A stretch of 64,000 bases of DNA, taken from Flavobacterium ajazii (GTDB taxonomy: Bacteria > Bacteroidota > Bacteroidia > Flavobacteriales > Flavobacteriaceae). Positions within the stretch are counted from its first letter, which is position 1. Each line of letters begins with the position of its first letter. Location: positions 92,964 to 156,963 of the forward strand of contig NZ_JAAEHL010000015.1 in the NCBI RefSeq assembly GCF_010614725.1, given 5' to 3'. The notes under the pieces are model-generated. The model was not told where the DNA came from. It did not search any database and worked only from the letters and a program-made list of their open reading frames with translations. The position numbers and the translations under genes were made by a program. Below, one piece after another: positions 39,201 to 48,421 of the stretch.

Positions 39201-42200
39201 TACTAGTTAATGAATCATACCAAACTACATTCGCTTCGTTTACCTGAATACTGGCAACCGTAGGTGCATTTACTAAACAGAAATCCTGTGTATTGTCTGT
39301 AGTAGTTGGTGTACCAGGATCATTTACAGAAATAGTTACCTGCAAACGAACTGCACTCTCACAACCTGTTACAGGATCTAAAATCGCTCCGTAATAAATG
39401 CCGTTTGCCAAAGTGGTTGTCGGTGCAATCGCAATAGTACTGGTTAGTGAATCATACCAAACTACATTGGCTTCATTTACCTGAATACTGGCAACAGTTG
39501 GTGCATTTATTAAACAGAAATCCTGTGTATTGTCTGCTGTAGTCGGTGTACCAGGATCATTTACAGTAATTGTAACTTGTAATCTCACTGAACTTTCGCA
39601 ACCTGTTATTGGGTCTAAAATCGCTCCGTAGTAAATTCCGTTTGCCAAAGCGGTTGTCGGTGCAATTGCTGTTGTACTTGTCAATGAATTATACCAAACA
39701 ACATTAGCTTCATTCACCTGAATATTGGCAACCGTTGGTGCATTTACTAAACAGAAGTCCTGAGTGCTGTCTGTGGTAGTCGGTGTACCCGGATCATTGA
39801 TGGTAATAGTAACCTGTAAACGAACTGAACTTTCGCAACTTGTTACAGGATCTAAAATAGCTCCGTAATAAATACCGTTTGTCAAAGCAGTTGTTGGTGC
39901 AATCGCAGTAGTACTGGTTAATGAATTATACCAAACTACATTGGCTTCATTTACCTGAATACTGGCAACAGTTGGTGCATTTATTAAACAGAAATCTTGT
40001 GTACTGTCTGTGGTGGTCGGTGTACCTGGATCATTAATAGTAATGGTAACTTGTAATCTCACTGCACTTTCGCAATTAGTTATCGGGTCTAAAATAGCTC
40101 CGTAATAAATTCCGTTTGCTAAAGCGGTTGTCGGTGCAATTGCTGTTGTACTTGTCAATGAATTATACCAAACAACATTAGCTTCATTTACCTGAATATT
40201 GGCAACCGTAGGTGCATTCACTAAACAGAAATCCTGTGTATTGTCTATAGTCGTCGGTGTACCTGGATCATTAATAGTAATGGTAACTTGTAATCTCACT
40301 GCACTTTCGCAATTAGTTATCGGGTCTAAAATAGCTCCGTAATAAATTCCGTTTGCTAAAGCGGTTGTCGGTGCAATCGCAGTAGTACTGGTTAGTGAAT
40401 CATACCAAACTACATTGGCTTCATTTACCTGAATACTGGCAACAGTTGGTGCATTTACTAAACAGAAATCTTGTGTATCGTCTGTAGTAGTCGGTGTACC
40501 TGGATCATTTACAGAAATAGTTACCTGCAAACGAACTGAACTTTCACAGCTTGTTACAGGATCTAAAATAGCTCCGTAATAAATGCCGTTTGTCAAAGCA
40601 GTTGTTGGTGCAATCGCAGTAGTACTGGTTAATGAATCATACCAAACTACATTGGATTCGTTTACCTGAATATTAGCAACTGTTGGTGTATTCACCAAAC
40701 AGAAATCTTGTGTATTATCTGTTGTAGTTGGTGTATCCGGATCATTTATTATTACAGTTGCTGTCTGAAGTGTACCTGCAATATTTTCACAAGTTGTATC
40801 ACTTGAAACCCCAACATAATACGTAACAGGACTCACAGCGCGAGTTAAACCTGTTACCGTTAAAACTCCTGTAGAACTTATGGTATATGTTACACCGCTT
40901 ATAGTTCCATTTGTTATAGGCTGAGTTTTATTTGCATCAAAATACCAATAAAACACCTTATTTGTTAATGTACTTGTAGGTGTTAAGACTGCCGGAACAT
41001 TATGACAAACTACCGCATCATCTACTAAAATATCATTTTGATTCGATGGAGGCAATATAGTAAAGGTAATTTGTTTTCTGTCTGCTTCTGCAGTTTCACA
41101 AAACTCATCTGAACTAACTCCTACAAAATAAGTGTAAGTCCCTGGAGTCAATCCATTTCTAATTAACTGACTCGTTGTTTCACCTGCAATTAACTGACTC
41201 GTTGTTCCGTCAAAATTATACCAATAATAAATTGGGTTTGTCAATGATGGAGTTCCACTTAAACTTGTATTTAAAGTCACTGTTCCTGTTGGAGAACAAA
41301 TCGAAGTGTCCACTCCTCCATTAAGAGTAATGTTTGTTAAAGCATTTTCAGGACTTGAAGCTCTGACTTCAACAGTAACTTCTCCTCTTGATAAAGCTTC
41401 ACAATTATAGCGTACCGGTTGCACATAATATTTATAAATCCCGGCTGCTAATGTCGAAGGAACTGTAAAAGTAATTCCATTAGCTACAACAGAACCACCA
41501 ATAGGCGAATCGTACCATATATAATTTGAACAGGCATCTGTTGGAATCTGAAGTGTAACATCTGTTCCCGGACAAACCGTTATTTTGTTATCAGGATCGC
41601 TTCCAATTACTTTCGTATTTGCTACACGTTCAACTGTATGAACTCTAAGAAAATCTAAAACTCCCGCAACACCGCCAAAACGAATTCTTACGCGGTCATA
41701 TGCTTCTGGCAGTGAGGAAACAAGTACCATTGACATTGTATTTCCTGGCAATAGTCTTATACTTAATAATGTACTATTGTTTTGAATTGGAGCACCAACA
41801 GCAACATTTCCTAAATAACGCTGAATACTAAATCCGGTCAATAAATTAACGTCTAAAAGAGTCCCCGGTTTAGAAACCACAAGTCTTAAAGTATCACTTA
41901 CAATTGATGGAGTTTTAAATGTAACCGTTAAATCAGCTGCAGCAAGAACTCCCGCACCACTATACATTGTTGCATAGGTAGAAACATCATTATCAGCTAC
42001 ATTCCATGCATCGCTCACTCCAACTGTGGAAGTTAAAGCTCCTATTGGCAGTCCTAAATCTGTTGCTCCATAAAATACATCCTGAATATCACCCGGAGTA
42101 CAGGCCACTGTTGAAACTTTTTTAGTATAATAAGCATCGAACACTTTTGTGTTTTGAATAACACTCAAAAGTGCCCCGGATATTACTCTGATTCCGTCGT

Positions 42201-45200
42201 AATCTTGTGGTCCGGAGCCATTTGAAGGAACAAAAGTAAACTCATATGATTTTTCTCCCGGTAATAAATTTAAAAACGCTCCTGAAACAGGTATCATTGT
42301 TCCAATATCAACTCCGCTTTTAGTTCCAATTACCGATAAACCTTGTGCAACAGCCAATAGACTGTATTCAGCTCCCAGCTTAACAGTGACCGGTGTTCCT
42401 TTTGCTATGTTAGCTGGCCAGGTCAAATTCTGCCAGGTAGTACCTACTCCTAAAAGACCTACACCTGTCGTTATTGTAGAATAAGTTTGCATATTTCCGT
42501 CAATGGCGTTAGTTGGATCAGCTACTCCACCTGTTACAATTGAACCCGAACTTTGCCCGGTTGCATACACTCTTTCAGTTAATAATTGACAACTATTTGG
42601 ATCTATAACATTGATCGTTATTGTTGCTGAAGTTGAACAATTAAGAGCACTTGTAGCCACTACTGTATAAGTATAAATTCCCGGAGTATTTAAAACTCCT
42701 GTTGTAAATACCGGACCTGTCAAAGCATTTCCCTGAGGGTCAAACCATGCTAATGTCCCATTTGATGTTGCATTTAGCAAAACATTCGTACCTGCATTTA
42801 CTGATAAGAAAGGTGTTGCAACAACCAAACTTGGTAACGGGTTAACAGAAACAGTTACCGGCAACTTTCCAGATGGACATGTAACACCGTTACCTTGAGC
42901 CTGAATTGAGTAAACACCACTTGTATTTATATTAGCTGCAGCAGCTGCAGGTAAAATATTGTCTGAAGGGTCATAGAAAATATAAGTTGTATTTCCTGTT
43001 GTATCAAAACCTGTTATAGCATTAGCCAGATTTACTGTTCCACAACCTTCCAAAGTAGTACCAATTACAGTTAAAGGTGTAACTGATGGAGAGTTAACCG
43101 TTACTTGTTTCAGTGTATTAATAGCATTTTCACAAGTAACAGCATTAACAACAGATACATAATAATTATAAGATGGCACTGCTGAACTTAGACCATTAAT
43201 TGTTAATGCCCCTGTTGTTGAATTTTTAGAGAAAGTTACTCCCGGCTGTGCAACAACTGTAGAACCGGTTATAATTTCCTGTGTTTTATTTTGATCAGTA
43301 TAATATTTGAATTGCGCTCCAACTAAAGCTGATGTTGGGGATAGAACAACACTTCCGGAGCAAGAAGCTTCTAATGGAGTATTAATAGTTACGTCTGCAG
43401 CAGTTGCAAATGGTGATACTGTTACAGTAACAGGCTGACGAACACTATTTATACAAGTTCCATCACGTGTTGCTTCTACATAATAAGTTGTTGTTGCTGT
43501 TAAAGCCGGTGTTGTATATGTTGCTACAGAAGAAAGTTCCGTTCCTGCACTTGCAGCATCATACCATTTAAATGTTTCTCCGGCTACACTTGAAGTGGCT
43601 GCTAAATTAGCTGTTTGGCCGCTACAAATTGGAGATGTGGCTCCAGTAATTACAGCATCTTTAAATCTATATGAAGCTCCATAAATATCTAAATTTGTTA
43701 ATAAAGTAACCAATCCTCCCAATCGAATTTCAACTTTATTAAATGTTGCTGTTGCTGTAAAACTTGCTTTAAATCTATCTCCGGATAATAGCTGTAAGCT
43801 CAACAAATTATCAGTAAGAAAGTGTCTGTCATTGTTATAAGTTACTCCATTATAGGTTGCTAAACTAATTCCGCCTAATAATGACACATCAGCCAATCCT
43901 CCGGGCAATTCTAATTCAACATCTATAATATCTCCTGCCTGGCCCGTTGTTGGAAAAGTTACTACTTGTTCAACATAGGCACCAGCTATTCCTGCAACTG
44001 TAGAAAGTCTGGTAAATGTACTTGGATTTGTATCAACAGATCCTCCGGGATCAGTAAAACTACACAAAACACACAATAAACCCGGATCTAAAGTTGTAAC
44101 TTGTGAATTAGCCTTTAAACAGCTGCTTGCTGAATTATTTATCAAAACATTAATCGCTGTTCTGGCACTGCTTGTACAACCTGATGTGATACCTCTCGCA
44201 GTCACATAGTAGGTTTTATTTAACGTTAAAGCTGGCGTTGTGTAGATATTGGTTCCCGTTGCCAGAGCAGTTCCATTCGTTGGTACATCATACCAGTCAA
44301 ATGTCACGTTCGAATCTGGGCTTGATACCTGCAAAGCAACACTCTGTCCTGACTGAATAACAACATTTGACGATGCTGCAATTGGTGCCGCAGGTAATGG
44401 ATTTACAGTTACTGTTACAGAAGTACGTGTTGCACTCACACAGCTTCCTATTGAGGCTTCAACAAAATAATTTGTATTAGCAGTTAAATTTGGCGTTACA
44501 AAAGAAGTACCTGTAAAAACTAAATTTCCTGCAGTAGCTGCATCATACCATCTGTAAATAGTACCTACAACAGGCGCCTGAATATTTAATGTAGTAGTCT
44601 GACCACTACAAATTGTTGTACCCGCAGCACCGATAACAGGAGCTATAGGATTGTCAATTGATATCAACACAGGAAAACGCACACTATTGACACAGCCATT
44701 TCTGGTTATTTCTACATAATAAGTAGTTGGAACCGTCAAAGCAGGAGTTGTATAAGAAGTGGTACTTGCCAAAGAAGTTCCTCCAGAAGCTACATCAAAC
44801 CAATTAATAGTTTCACCAACTCCAATATTAGCAGTTATAGTTGTTGTTTGTCCGCTGCAAATAGTTCTATTAGCTAAACCCGCTGGGGATTTATATCTGT
44901 AAGTTGCCTGATAAATATCTAAACTGGTCAATACTGCTGCCAAGCCTCCTAATCGAATCTCAACACGATCAAAAGCTGCTCCTGCCTCGACACTTGCTTT
45001 AAAACGATTTCCGGATAATAATTGCAACGTTACCAGAGAATTATTAATTAAAACTCTATCATTATTATAAGTTGCTCCATTATAAGTTGCCAAACTAACA
45101 ACACCTAAAAGAGCAACATCTGCTAATCCGCCTGGTAATTCTAATTCAACATCAACAATATCTCCTGCTCTTCCAGGGTTATTGAATTGTAATGTTTGCT

Positions 45201-46689
45201 GAATCCATCCGTTTATTAAACCAACAGGAACTGTTAGTCTTGTAGCTGTTGCAGAATTTCCGTCAACAGAATTATTCGGGTTTGTTACACCACACAATAA
45301 ACATAAACCGTTTTGAAGTGTTTGTTGACTACCAGCTTCTAAACATCCTCCCAATGCTGATGGTATAACATTCACCACTACTGGAACTCTTGCACTAACA
45401 CAATTCCCTGTGGCACTTTGACTTTCAACATAATATGTTTTTGAAGCAGTCAAAATCGGTGTAGTAAATGTTGGTGAATTGACTGCAATTGCAGATCCCC
45501 CACTGGCAACATCGTACCAATTCAGCGTAACACCTGCCTCAGAAGTAGTAGCATTCAAAGTGGCGTTTTGACCAGACTGAATGGTGACACTTTGAGTTAA
45601 AACCGTTGGAACAGAAGGTATAGCTGTCGAAATCACATCAACCTGAGTTCTTGCCGGACTCAAACAACTTCCTATCGCAGCCTCAACATAAAAACTTGTC
45701 GTACCTTGAGGAACTGTTGGCGAAAAAGTATTTCCTGAAGCTAAAGAAACCCCGTTTGATGCTACGTTATACCAATTATAAGTGGTTCCCGGTATTGGAT
45801 TTACTACAGATAATGTAGTTTGCTGTGTTGCTCCTGAAGAACATATAGAAGTTCCTGAAGCACTTATCACTGGTGCGACAGGATTAGATACATTAATTTG
45901 TACCGGAATGCGATCACTGCCTTCACAGCCCACAGCTCTCGTAACTCCTAAATAATATGTAGTATTAACCGTTAAATTTGGAGTAGTATAACTATTTCCT
46001 GTTACCAATGGTGTTGTTGAAGTTGCAGAACTATACCATGCAAGTGATGTCCCGGCTACAGGAGTTGCTGATAAATTTAAAGAATTTCCAGAACAAACAG
46101 TTTGCGTTAAACCATTAGTAACGGTAGGTTTAGCAAAATCAAGCCTTACATCATACACTCTTAAATTCACCAATAAACTAAGAAGTCCTCCTACCTGAAT
46201 TCTCACTTGATTTGTATCACCTGGCAATGTATATCGTATTACGGCTATTTCATTCCCTGGTAATAATTGAAGATTTAATAGTCCGTTATTTAACGCCACC
46301 GGATCATCTACATTTGCTCCCGAAAGTTTTGCCTGAATTGTCGCATTTGATAATAGACTCAGGTTCAGCAATCCTGATCCTGTTCCAAAATAAATTACAA
46401 TTTGATCACCAGCTTTCGCAGTTTGATTAAAAGTCAATGTTTCTTGTGCAAAACAAGCTAAACCAAGTACATTGCTTATTTCAGCAAAAGTACTCATACT
46501 TGTGTCAAATGCATCATTTGGATCTGTCACGCTCATACCTGCACATAAAAGGCCGCCCGTACTATTAGTTTGCGAGATCGGCCTACATACATTTTGAGCA
46601 AAAGAATTTGAAAATAAAAGCAAAAAAAACATTGCTCTTAATAATCCCTTCTGGAAGCTGAGATTAAGAATTTGTAATTTTTTTTTCAT
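36289..46689 (-). CDS. Giant T9SS type B cell-surface protein (SprB/RemA-like adhesin candidate)
   Basis: 3466 residues from the ATG at 46689, chosen because KKKLQILNLSFQ to FSNSFAQ then forms a signal peptide; the frame is open 22 codons further. Domains in order: module 1 (~34-188), three Ig-like domains, module 2 (~447-602), three Ig-like, module 3 (~855-1013), several Ig-like, modules 4 (~1365-1527) and 5 (~1529-1690), more Ig-like, fifteen tandem 79-residue Ig_7-type units (1983-3167), one Ig/PKD-like domain, DUF11 (~3259-3375) and a type B CHU_C sorting domain (~3376-3466: FTPNNDGSNDLFRIDCIE, VFNRYGALVYSKRGYENDWDG). The five modules share a pattern of NxxDG-like start, VELELPGGL core and RIRLGG strand. 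It should be exported by the T9SS and held on the cell surface. A local duplication (TTSQLI twice) lies near 41165-41210. Confidence 0.9.
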   Translation of the reverse strand: MKKKLQILNLSFQKGLLRAMFFLLLFSNSFAQNVCRPISQTNSTGGLLCAGMSVTDPNDAFDTSMSTFAEISNVLGLACFAQETLTFNQTAKAGDQIVIYFGTGSGLLNLSLLSNATIQAKLSGANVDDPVALNNGLLNLQLLPGNEIAVIRYTLPGDTNQVRIQVGGLLSLLVNLRVYDVRLDFAKPTVTNGLTQTVCSGNSLNLSATPVAGTSLAWYSSATSTTPLVTGNSYTTPNLTVNTTYYLGVTRAVGCEGSDRIPVQINVSNPVAPVISASGTSICSSGATQQTTLSVVNPIPGTTYNWYNVASNGVSLASGNTFSPTVPQGTTSFYVEAAIGSCLSPARTQVDVISTAIPSVPTVLTQSVTIQSGQNATLNATTSEAGVTLNWYDVASGGSAIAVNSPTFTTPILTASKTYYVESQSATGNCVSARVPVVVNVIPSALGGCLEAGSQQTLQNGLCLLCGVTNPNNSVDGNSATATRLTVPVGLINGWIQQTLQFNNPGRAGDIVDVELELPGGLADVALLGVVSLATYNGATYNNDRVLINNSLVTLQLLSGNRFKASVEAGAAFDRVEIRLGGLAAVLTSLDIYQATYRYKSPAGLANRTICSGQTTTITANIGVGETINWFDVASGGTSLASTTSYTTPALTVPTTYYVEITRNGCVNSVRFPVLISIDNPIAPVIGAAGTTICSGQTTTLNIQAPVVGTIYRWYDAATAGNLVFTGTSFVTPNLTANTNYFVEASIGSCVSATRTSVTVTVNPLPAAPIAASSNVVIQSGQSVALQVSSPDSNVTFDWYDVPTNGTALATGTNIYTTPALTLNKTYYVTARGITSGCTSSARTAINVLINNSASSCLKANSQVTTLDPGLLCVLCSFTDPGGSVDTNPSTFTRLSTVAGIAGAYVEQVVTFPTTGQAGDIIDVELELPGGLADVSLLGGISLATYNGVTYNNDRHFLTDNLLSLQLLSGDRFKASFTATATFNKVEIRLGGLVTLLTNLDIYGASYRFKDAVITGATSPICSGQTANLAATSSVAGETFKWYDAASAGTELSSVATYTTPALTATTTYYVEATRDGTCINSVRQPVTVTVSPFATAADVTINTPLEASCSGSVVLSPTSALVGAQFKYYTDQNKTQEIITGSTVVAQPGVTFSKNSTTGALTINGLSSAVPSYNYYVSVVNAVTCENAINTLKQVTVNSPSVTPLTVIGTTLEGCGTVNLANAITGFDTTGNTTYIFYDPSDNILPAAAAANINTSGVYSIQAQGNGVTCPSGKLPVTVSVNPLPSLVVATPFLSVNAGTNVLLNATSNGTLAWFDPQGNALTGPVFTTGVLNTPGIYTYTVVATSALNCSTSATITINVIDPNSCQLLTERVYATGQSSGSIVTGGVADPTNAIDGNMQTYSTITTGVGLLGVGTTWQNLTWPANIAKGTPVTVKLGAEYSLLAVAQGLSVIGTKSGVDIGTMIPVSGAFLNLLPGEKSYEFTFVPSNGSGPQDYDGIRVISGALLSVIQNTKVFDAYYTKKVSTVACTPGDIQDVFYGATDLGLPIGALTSTVGVSDAWNVADNDVSTYATMYSGAGVLAAADLTVTFKTPSIVSDTLRLVVSKPGTLLDVNLLTGFSIQRYLGNVAVGAPIQNNSTLLSIRLLPGNTMSMVLVSSLPEAYDRVRIRFGGVAGVLDFLRVHTVERVANTKVIGSDPDNKITVCPGTDVTLQIPTDACSNYIWYDSPIGGSVVANGITFTVPSTLAAGIYKYYVQPVRYNCEALSRGEVTVEVRASSPENALTNITLNGGVDTSICSPTGTVTLNTSLSGTPSLTNPIYYWYNFDGTTSQLIAGETTSQLIRNGLTPGTYTYFVGVSSDEFCETAEADRKQITFTILPPSNQNDILVDDAVVCHNVPAVLTPTSTLTNKVFYWYFDANKTQPITNGTISGVTYTISSTGVLTVTGLTRAVSPVTYYVGVSSDTTCENIAGTLQTATVIINDPDTPTTTDNTQDFCLVNTPTVANIQVNESNVVWYDSLTSTTAIAPTTALTNGIYYGAILDPVTSCESSVRLQVTISVNDPGTPTTTDDTQDFCLVNAPTVASIQVNEANVVWYDSLTSTTAIAPTTALANGIYYGAILDPITNCESAVRLQVTITINDPGTPTTIDNTQDFCLVNAPTVANIQVNEANVVWYNSLTSTTAIAPTTALANGIYYGAILDPITNCESAVRLQVTITINDPGTPTTTDSTQDFCLINAPTVASIQVNEANVVWYNSLTSTTAIAPTTALTNGIYYGAILDPVTSCESSVRLQVTITINDPGTPTTTDSTQDFCLVNAPTVANIQVNEANVVWYNSLTSTTAIAPTTALANGIYYGAILDPITGCESSVRLQVTITVNDPGTPTTADNTQDFCLINAPTVASIQVNEANVVWYDSLTSTIAIAPTTTLANGIYYGAILDPVTGCESAVRLQVTISVNDPGTPTTTDNTQDFCLVNAPTVASIQVNEANVVWYDSLTSTTAIAPTTALANGIYYGAILDPVTGCESAVRLQVTATINDPGTPTTTDDTQDFCLVNAPTVASIQVNEANVVWYDSLTSTTVIAPTTALANGIYYGAILDPVTGCESAVRLQVTATINDPGTPTTADNTQDFCLVNAPTVANIQVNEANVVWYDSLTSTTALAPTTALVNGIYYGAILDPVTGCESAVRLQVTISVNDPGTPTTADNTQDFCLVNAPTVASIQVNEVNVVWYDSLTSTTAIAPTTALANGIYYGAILDPVTGCESAIRLQVTITVTDPLTPTTADNTQDFCLVNAPTVASIQVNEANVVWYNSLTSTIAIAPTTALVNGIYYGAILDPVTGCQSSVRLQVTISVNDPGTPTTTDNTQDFCLVNAPTVASIQVNEANVVWYNSLTSTTAIAPTTALANGIYYGAILDPITGCQSAVRLQVTVTVTNPATPTTTDNTQDFCIANSPTVANIQVNEANVVWYGTLTGVTPLAPTTALINGIYYGVILNPMTGCESSTRLQVSVTINNPTATPTTNSATQNFCSLNAPTVANIQVNEANVVWYSNPSGGTALASITPLATGLYYGAISSTIGCENPVRLIVTVNVNTPGMVTTTNTSQKFCLSKTPTIADIQVNETNVVWYSNPTGGVPLAANTALTATTYYATLLSNITNGCTNATRLAIAVSFENDALYQITSTDDTPCVFQGVTYSIANGKSNYVWSVTNGTITSGGGTADGTATISWSDIGPGTVSVTYINICDETTTKILNVTVATCSDLTITNTVSNPTPNFGDEVTFTITVNNVGQGIILNTLVSELIPSGYELVSSSTTTGVYDPATQIWTIPTLNPGESETLEVRVIVLPNGNYLNVATIEISTPLDVDPTNNSASASVEPICLTVYNEFTPNNDGSNDLFRIDCIESYPNNELKVFNRYGALVYSKRGYENDWDGTANVSGVINRGDMLPTGTYFYVIEIGDGKVKKGWLSIMR
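37189..40743 (-). repeat. Fifteen tandem 237-bp units encoding 79-residue Ig-like domains
   Basis: The period is exactly 237 bp throughout. Units 1-12 (40743-37900) are nearly identical; units 13-15 (37899-37189) are diverged. Each unit carries TxDFC near its start, QVNEANVVWY in the middle and a second Cys in TGCES, enough for one disulfide per domain. More than 100 bases are identical between two neighbouring units (around 40035-40140 and 40272-40377), which points to recent duplication or gene conversion. Confidence 0.95.
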
Positions 46690-46752
46690 AATTTGGAAGA
46701 TTAGAAAATGGACAATAGAAACCATGTTGCAAAAAGACATTATTATCTTATG

Positions 46753-46780
46753 CAATTTTAAAAAATCAAAAATCAGTCAA
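46753..46780 (-). promoter_or_regulatory. Candidate promoter of the adhesin operon
   Basis: On the minus strand: TTG (46780-46778), 17 bases, then TAAAATTG (46760-46753), one mismatch from TAnnTTTG. It would give a leader of ~60 bases before the ATG at 46689. Confidence 0.35.
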
Positions 46781-47751
46781 TTAAAAACCAAGCTCTAATA
46801 CAAAAAGTTGAGCTTAATCTAAATTTTAAAAAAATAAAATAGTAACAAAAGAGCACTTTTATTGATAAATAAAAAGCGTCTTAAACATTTGCAGAAGAAT
46901 GAACTCTATCAAACTTCAAAAAAGGAGTGATTTGTTTTTAGGTTAAGTTGAAATAAGAAATTCCCTTTCTAAGTATGTTGTGTAATTATATTTATAGTAA
47001 GTTGATTATGCTTTCTATAAAAAACAATTTTTAAAGTTTGGATACAACAACTTCAAAATATATTTTTCCGTAGTAAAAATTAAATGAGAGGATTTCCATG
47101 CCAACAAAGTTGTCAATTGGGGTAAGGAATTAAAAATAAATTACAGACGTAATTTTTCAATCTATAGAAAATTTTTAATATGTGAATAAACTTAATTGAA
47201 CATAAGTTTATAAAAGCTAAAATAATCGAAATACTGAATGCAAACCTGACGAAAGTAAATATTAAGTCCATAAGCAACCATTTAAATAATTATTATAAAA
47301 ATTTCATATTAATTCTAAATAAGATCAAAATAAAGACTTCATTTATTTTTTGGGGTAGTAAAATGAATCAGTTTTTTGAAAAGGCGAAAACATTTTGTTT
47401 AATCTTAACAATCTAAAATTAGAAAAAAATAAAATACAAAACAAACAAAAAAATATTATTTTTTTAAATTTCAAAATAAAAACGCCTTTAAAAAGCATAT
47501 AAACATCATAAAAAGCATGTTATTGAAGACAAATAATATTTACAAAAATGACAAAAAAAAATCTATTTAATCATGATTCAAACTCTAAAATAGATTAAAA
47601 ACACCTATAAAAATTACAAAATGGATTATTTTTACAAAATCAAAAACAAAAACCAACCCTATTAAATCAATAAAAACAAGTTTTCAATATTATAGAAAAA
47701 GTAAATAAAACGTGAACATATAATCCAAAATAAAAGATTAAACAAAAGTTA

Positions 47752-47797
47752 AAATAAAAAAAAGACAAAACACTTGTTATTAGCATTTTATCTTTTT
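47752..47797 (-). terminator. AT-rich terminator after the DUF6495 gene
   Basis: Two 12-base arms (47759-47770 and 47786-47797) pair around a 15-base loop. In the minus direction the stem is followed by a T-run. The stem is almost all A-T, so it is weaker than others in the window. Confidence 0.45.
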
Positions 47798-47817
47798 AAG
47801 CTATAATTTGTATAAAT

Positions 47818-48291
47818 TTATGATTCTATGATAGAATTTATCTGCTTAAACAATTGTCCGTCACTCAAAAAAGCTCCTTGCTGAATCAACTCAAAAATAG
47901 AACAATTACGATCTTCTGTAAAAACCTTTTTCCCTGTCTTCATTTCAATCGTATCTGTAAACATATTATCACTTAACCACTGCAAACCTTCTTTAGTCAA
48001 AAAATCAGTTTCCGGAACTAATGATTTCAGAACAATAGATTGCACATGCGTTTCAAAACACTGAAATAAAAATATATGGTTTTTAGAGAAATGTTCCAAA
48101 AATTCTGCTCTGGACAAAACACCTTCCCAAATTAAATCTGAAAAAACATCTAATTCCTGCTCAGCAACTTCAGGTTTGTTTATTTTAAGAGAATCCCATT
48201 CAGCTTTATCAATTGCCTGAGTTGCCAAGAAACTGGCAAATTCAGCATGCAGTTCATCAAATTGCTCTTTTGTTAATCTTGCGTATTTCAT
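47818..48291 (-). CDS. DUF6495 family protein
   Basis: 157 residues, acidic and helical, without a signal peptide. It begins MKYARLTKEQFDELHAEFAS and has the conserved-looking KPEVAEQELDVFSDLIWEGVL. This fits the DUF6495 family of Bacteroidota, function unknown. It lies downstream of rplI on the same strand, but a strong terminator separates them. Confidence 0.7.
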   Translation of the reverse strand: MKYARLTKEQFDELHAEFASFLATQAIDKAEWDSLKINKPEVAEQELDVFSDLIWEGVLSRAEFLEHFSKNHIFLFQCFETHVQSIVLKSLVPETDFLTKEGLQWLSDNMFTDTIEMKTGKKVFTEDRNCSIFELIQQGAFLSDGQLFKQINSIIES

Positions 48292-48372
48292 TTATAGATT
48301 TTTTTTTAATTATAAGCTACGGACAAAATTTCATCCTAATGTCAGTTGCATTCATATAATATGTTCATAAAC

Positions 48373-48405
48373 AAAAAAATCCCGATTTGCATCGGGATTT
48401 TTATA
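48373..48405 (-). terminator. Terminator of the rpsF-rpsR-rplI operon
   Basis: AAAATCCCGAT (48376-48386) pairs perfectly with ATCGGGATTTT (48391-48401) around a 4-base loop, with T-runs on both strands. It lies just after the rplI stop. Confidence 0.85.
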
Positions 48406-48421
48406 AAATAATTTTAAACTA

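Larger units (their letters stand above)
46690..47817. other. AT-rich desert upstream of the giant adhesin operon
   Basis: About 1.1 kb without a convincing gene on either strand; only short frames occur. Runs of A and T dominate from 47280 to 47780. It holds a candidate promoter for the adhesin operon near 46753-46780 and a hairpin for the DUF6495 gene at 47752-47797. The remaining ~950 bases are unexplained and could be a long regulatory region or a decayed gene. Confidence 0.7.

Noticed and set aside
37189..40743. Regularly spaced repeats that could suggest a CRISPR array
   Set aside because: The whole 237-bp unit repeats, without unique spacers, and it is open in one frame of a single long protein.
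46690..46755. Upstream extension of the giant protein by 22 codons
   Set aside because: The extension would place a signal peptide far from the N-terminus; the ATG at 46689 gives a normal one.
47098..47133. A short ATG frame (MPTKLSIGVRN) in the AT-rich desert
   Set aside because: Only 11 residues, with no support from sequence context.
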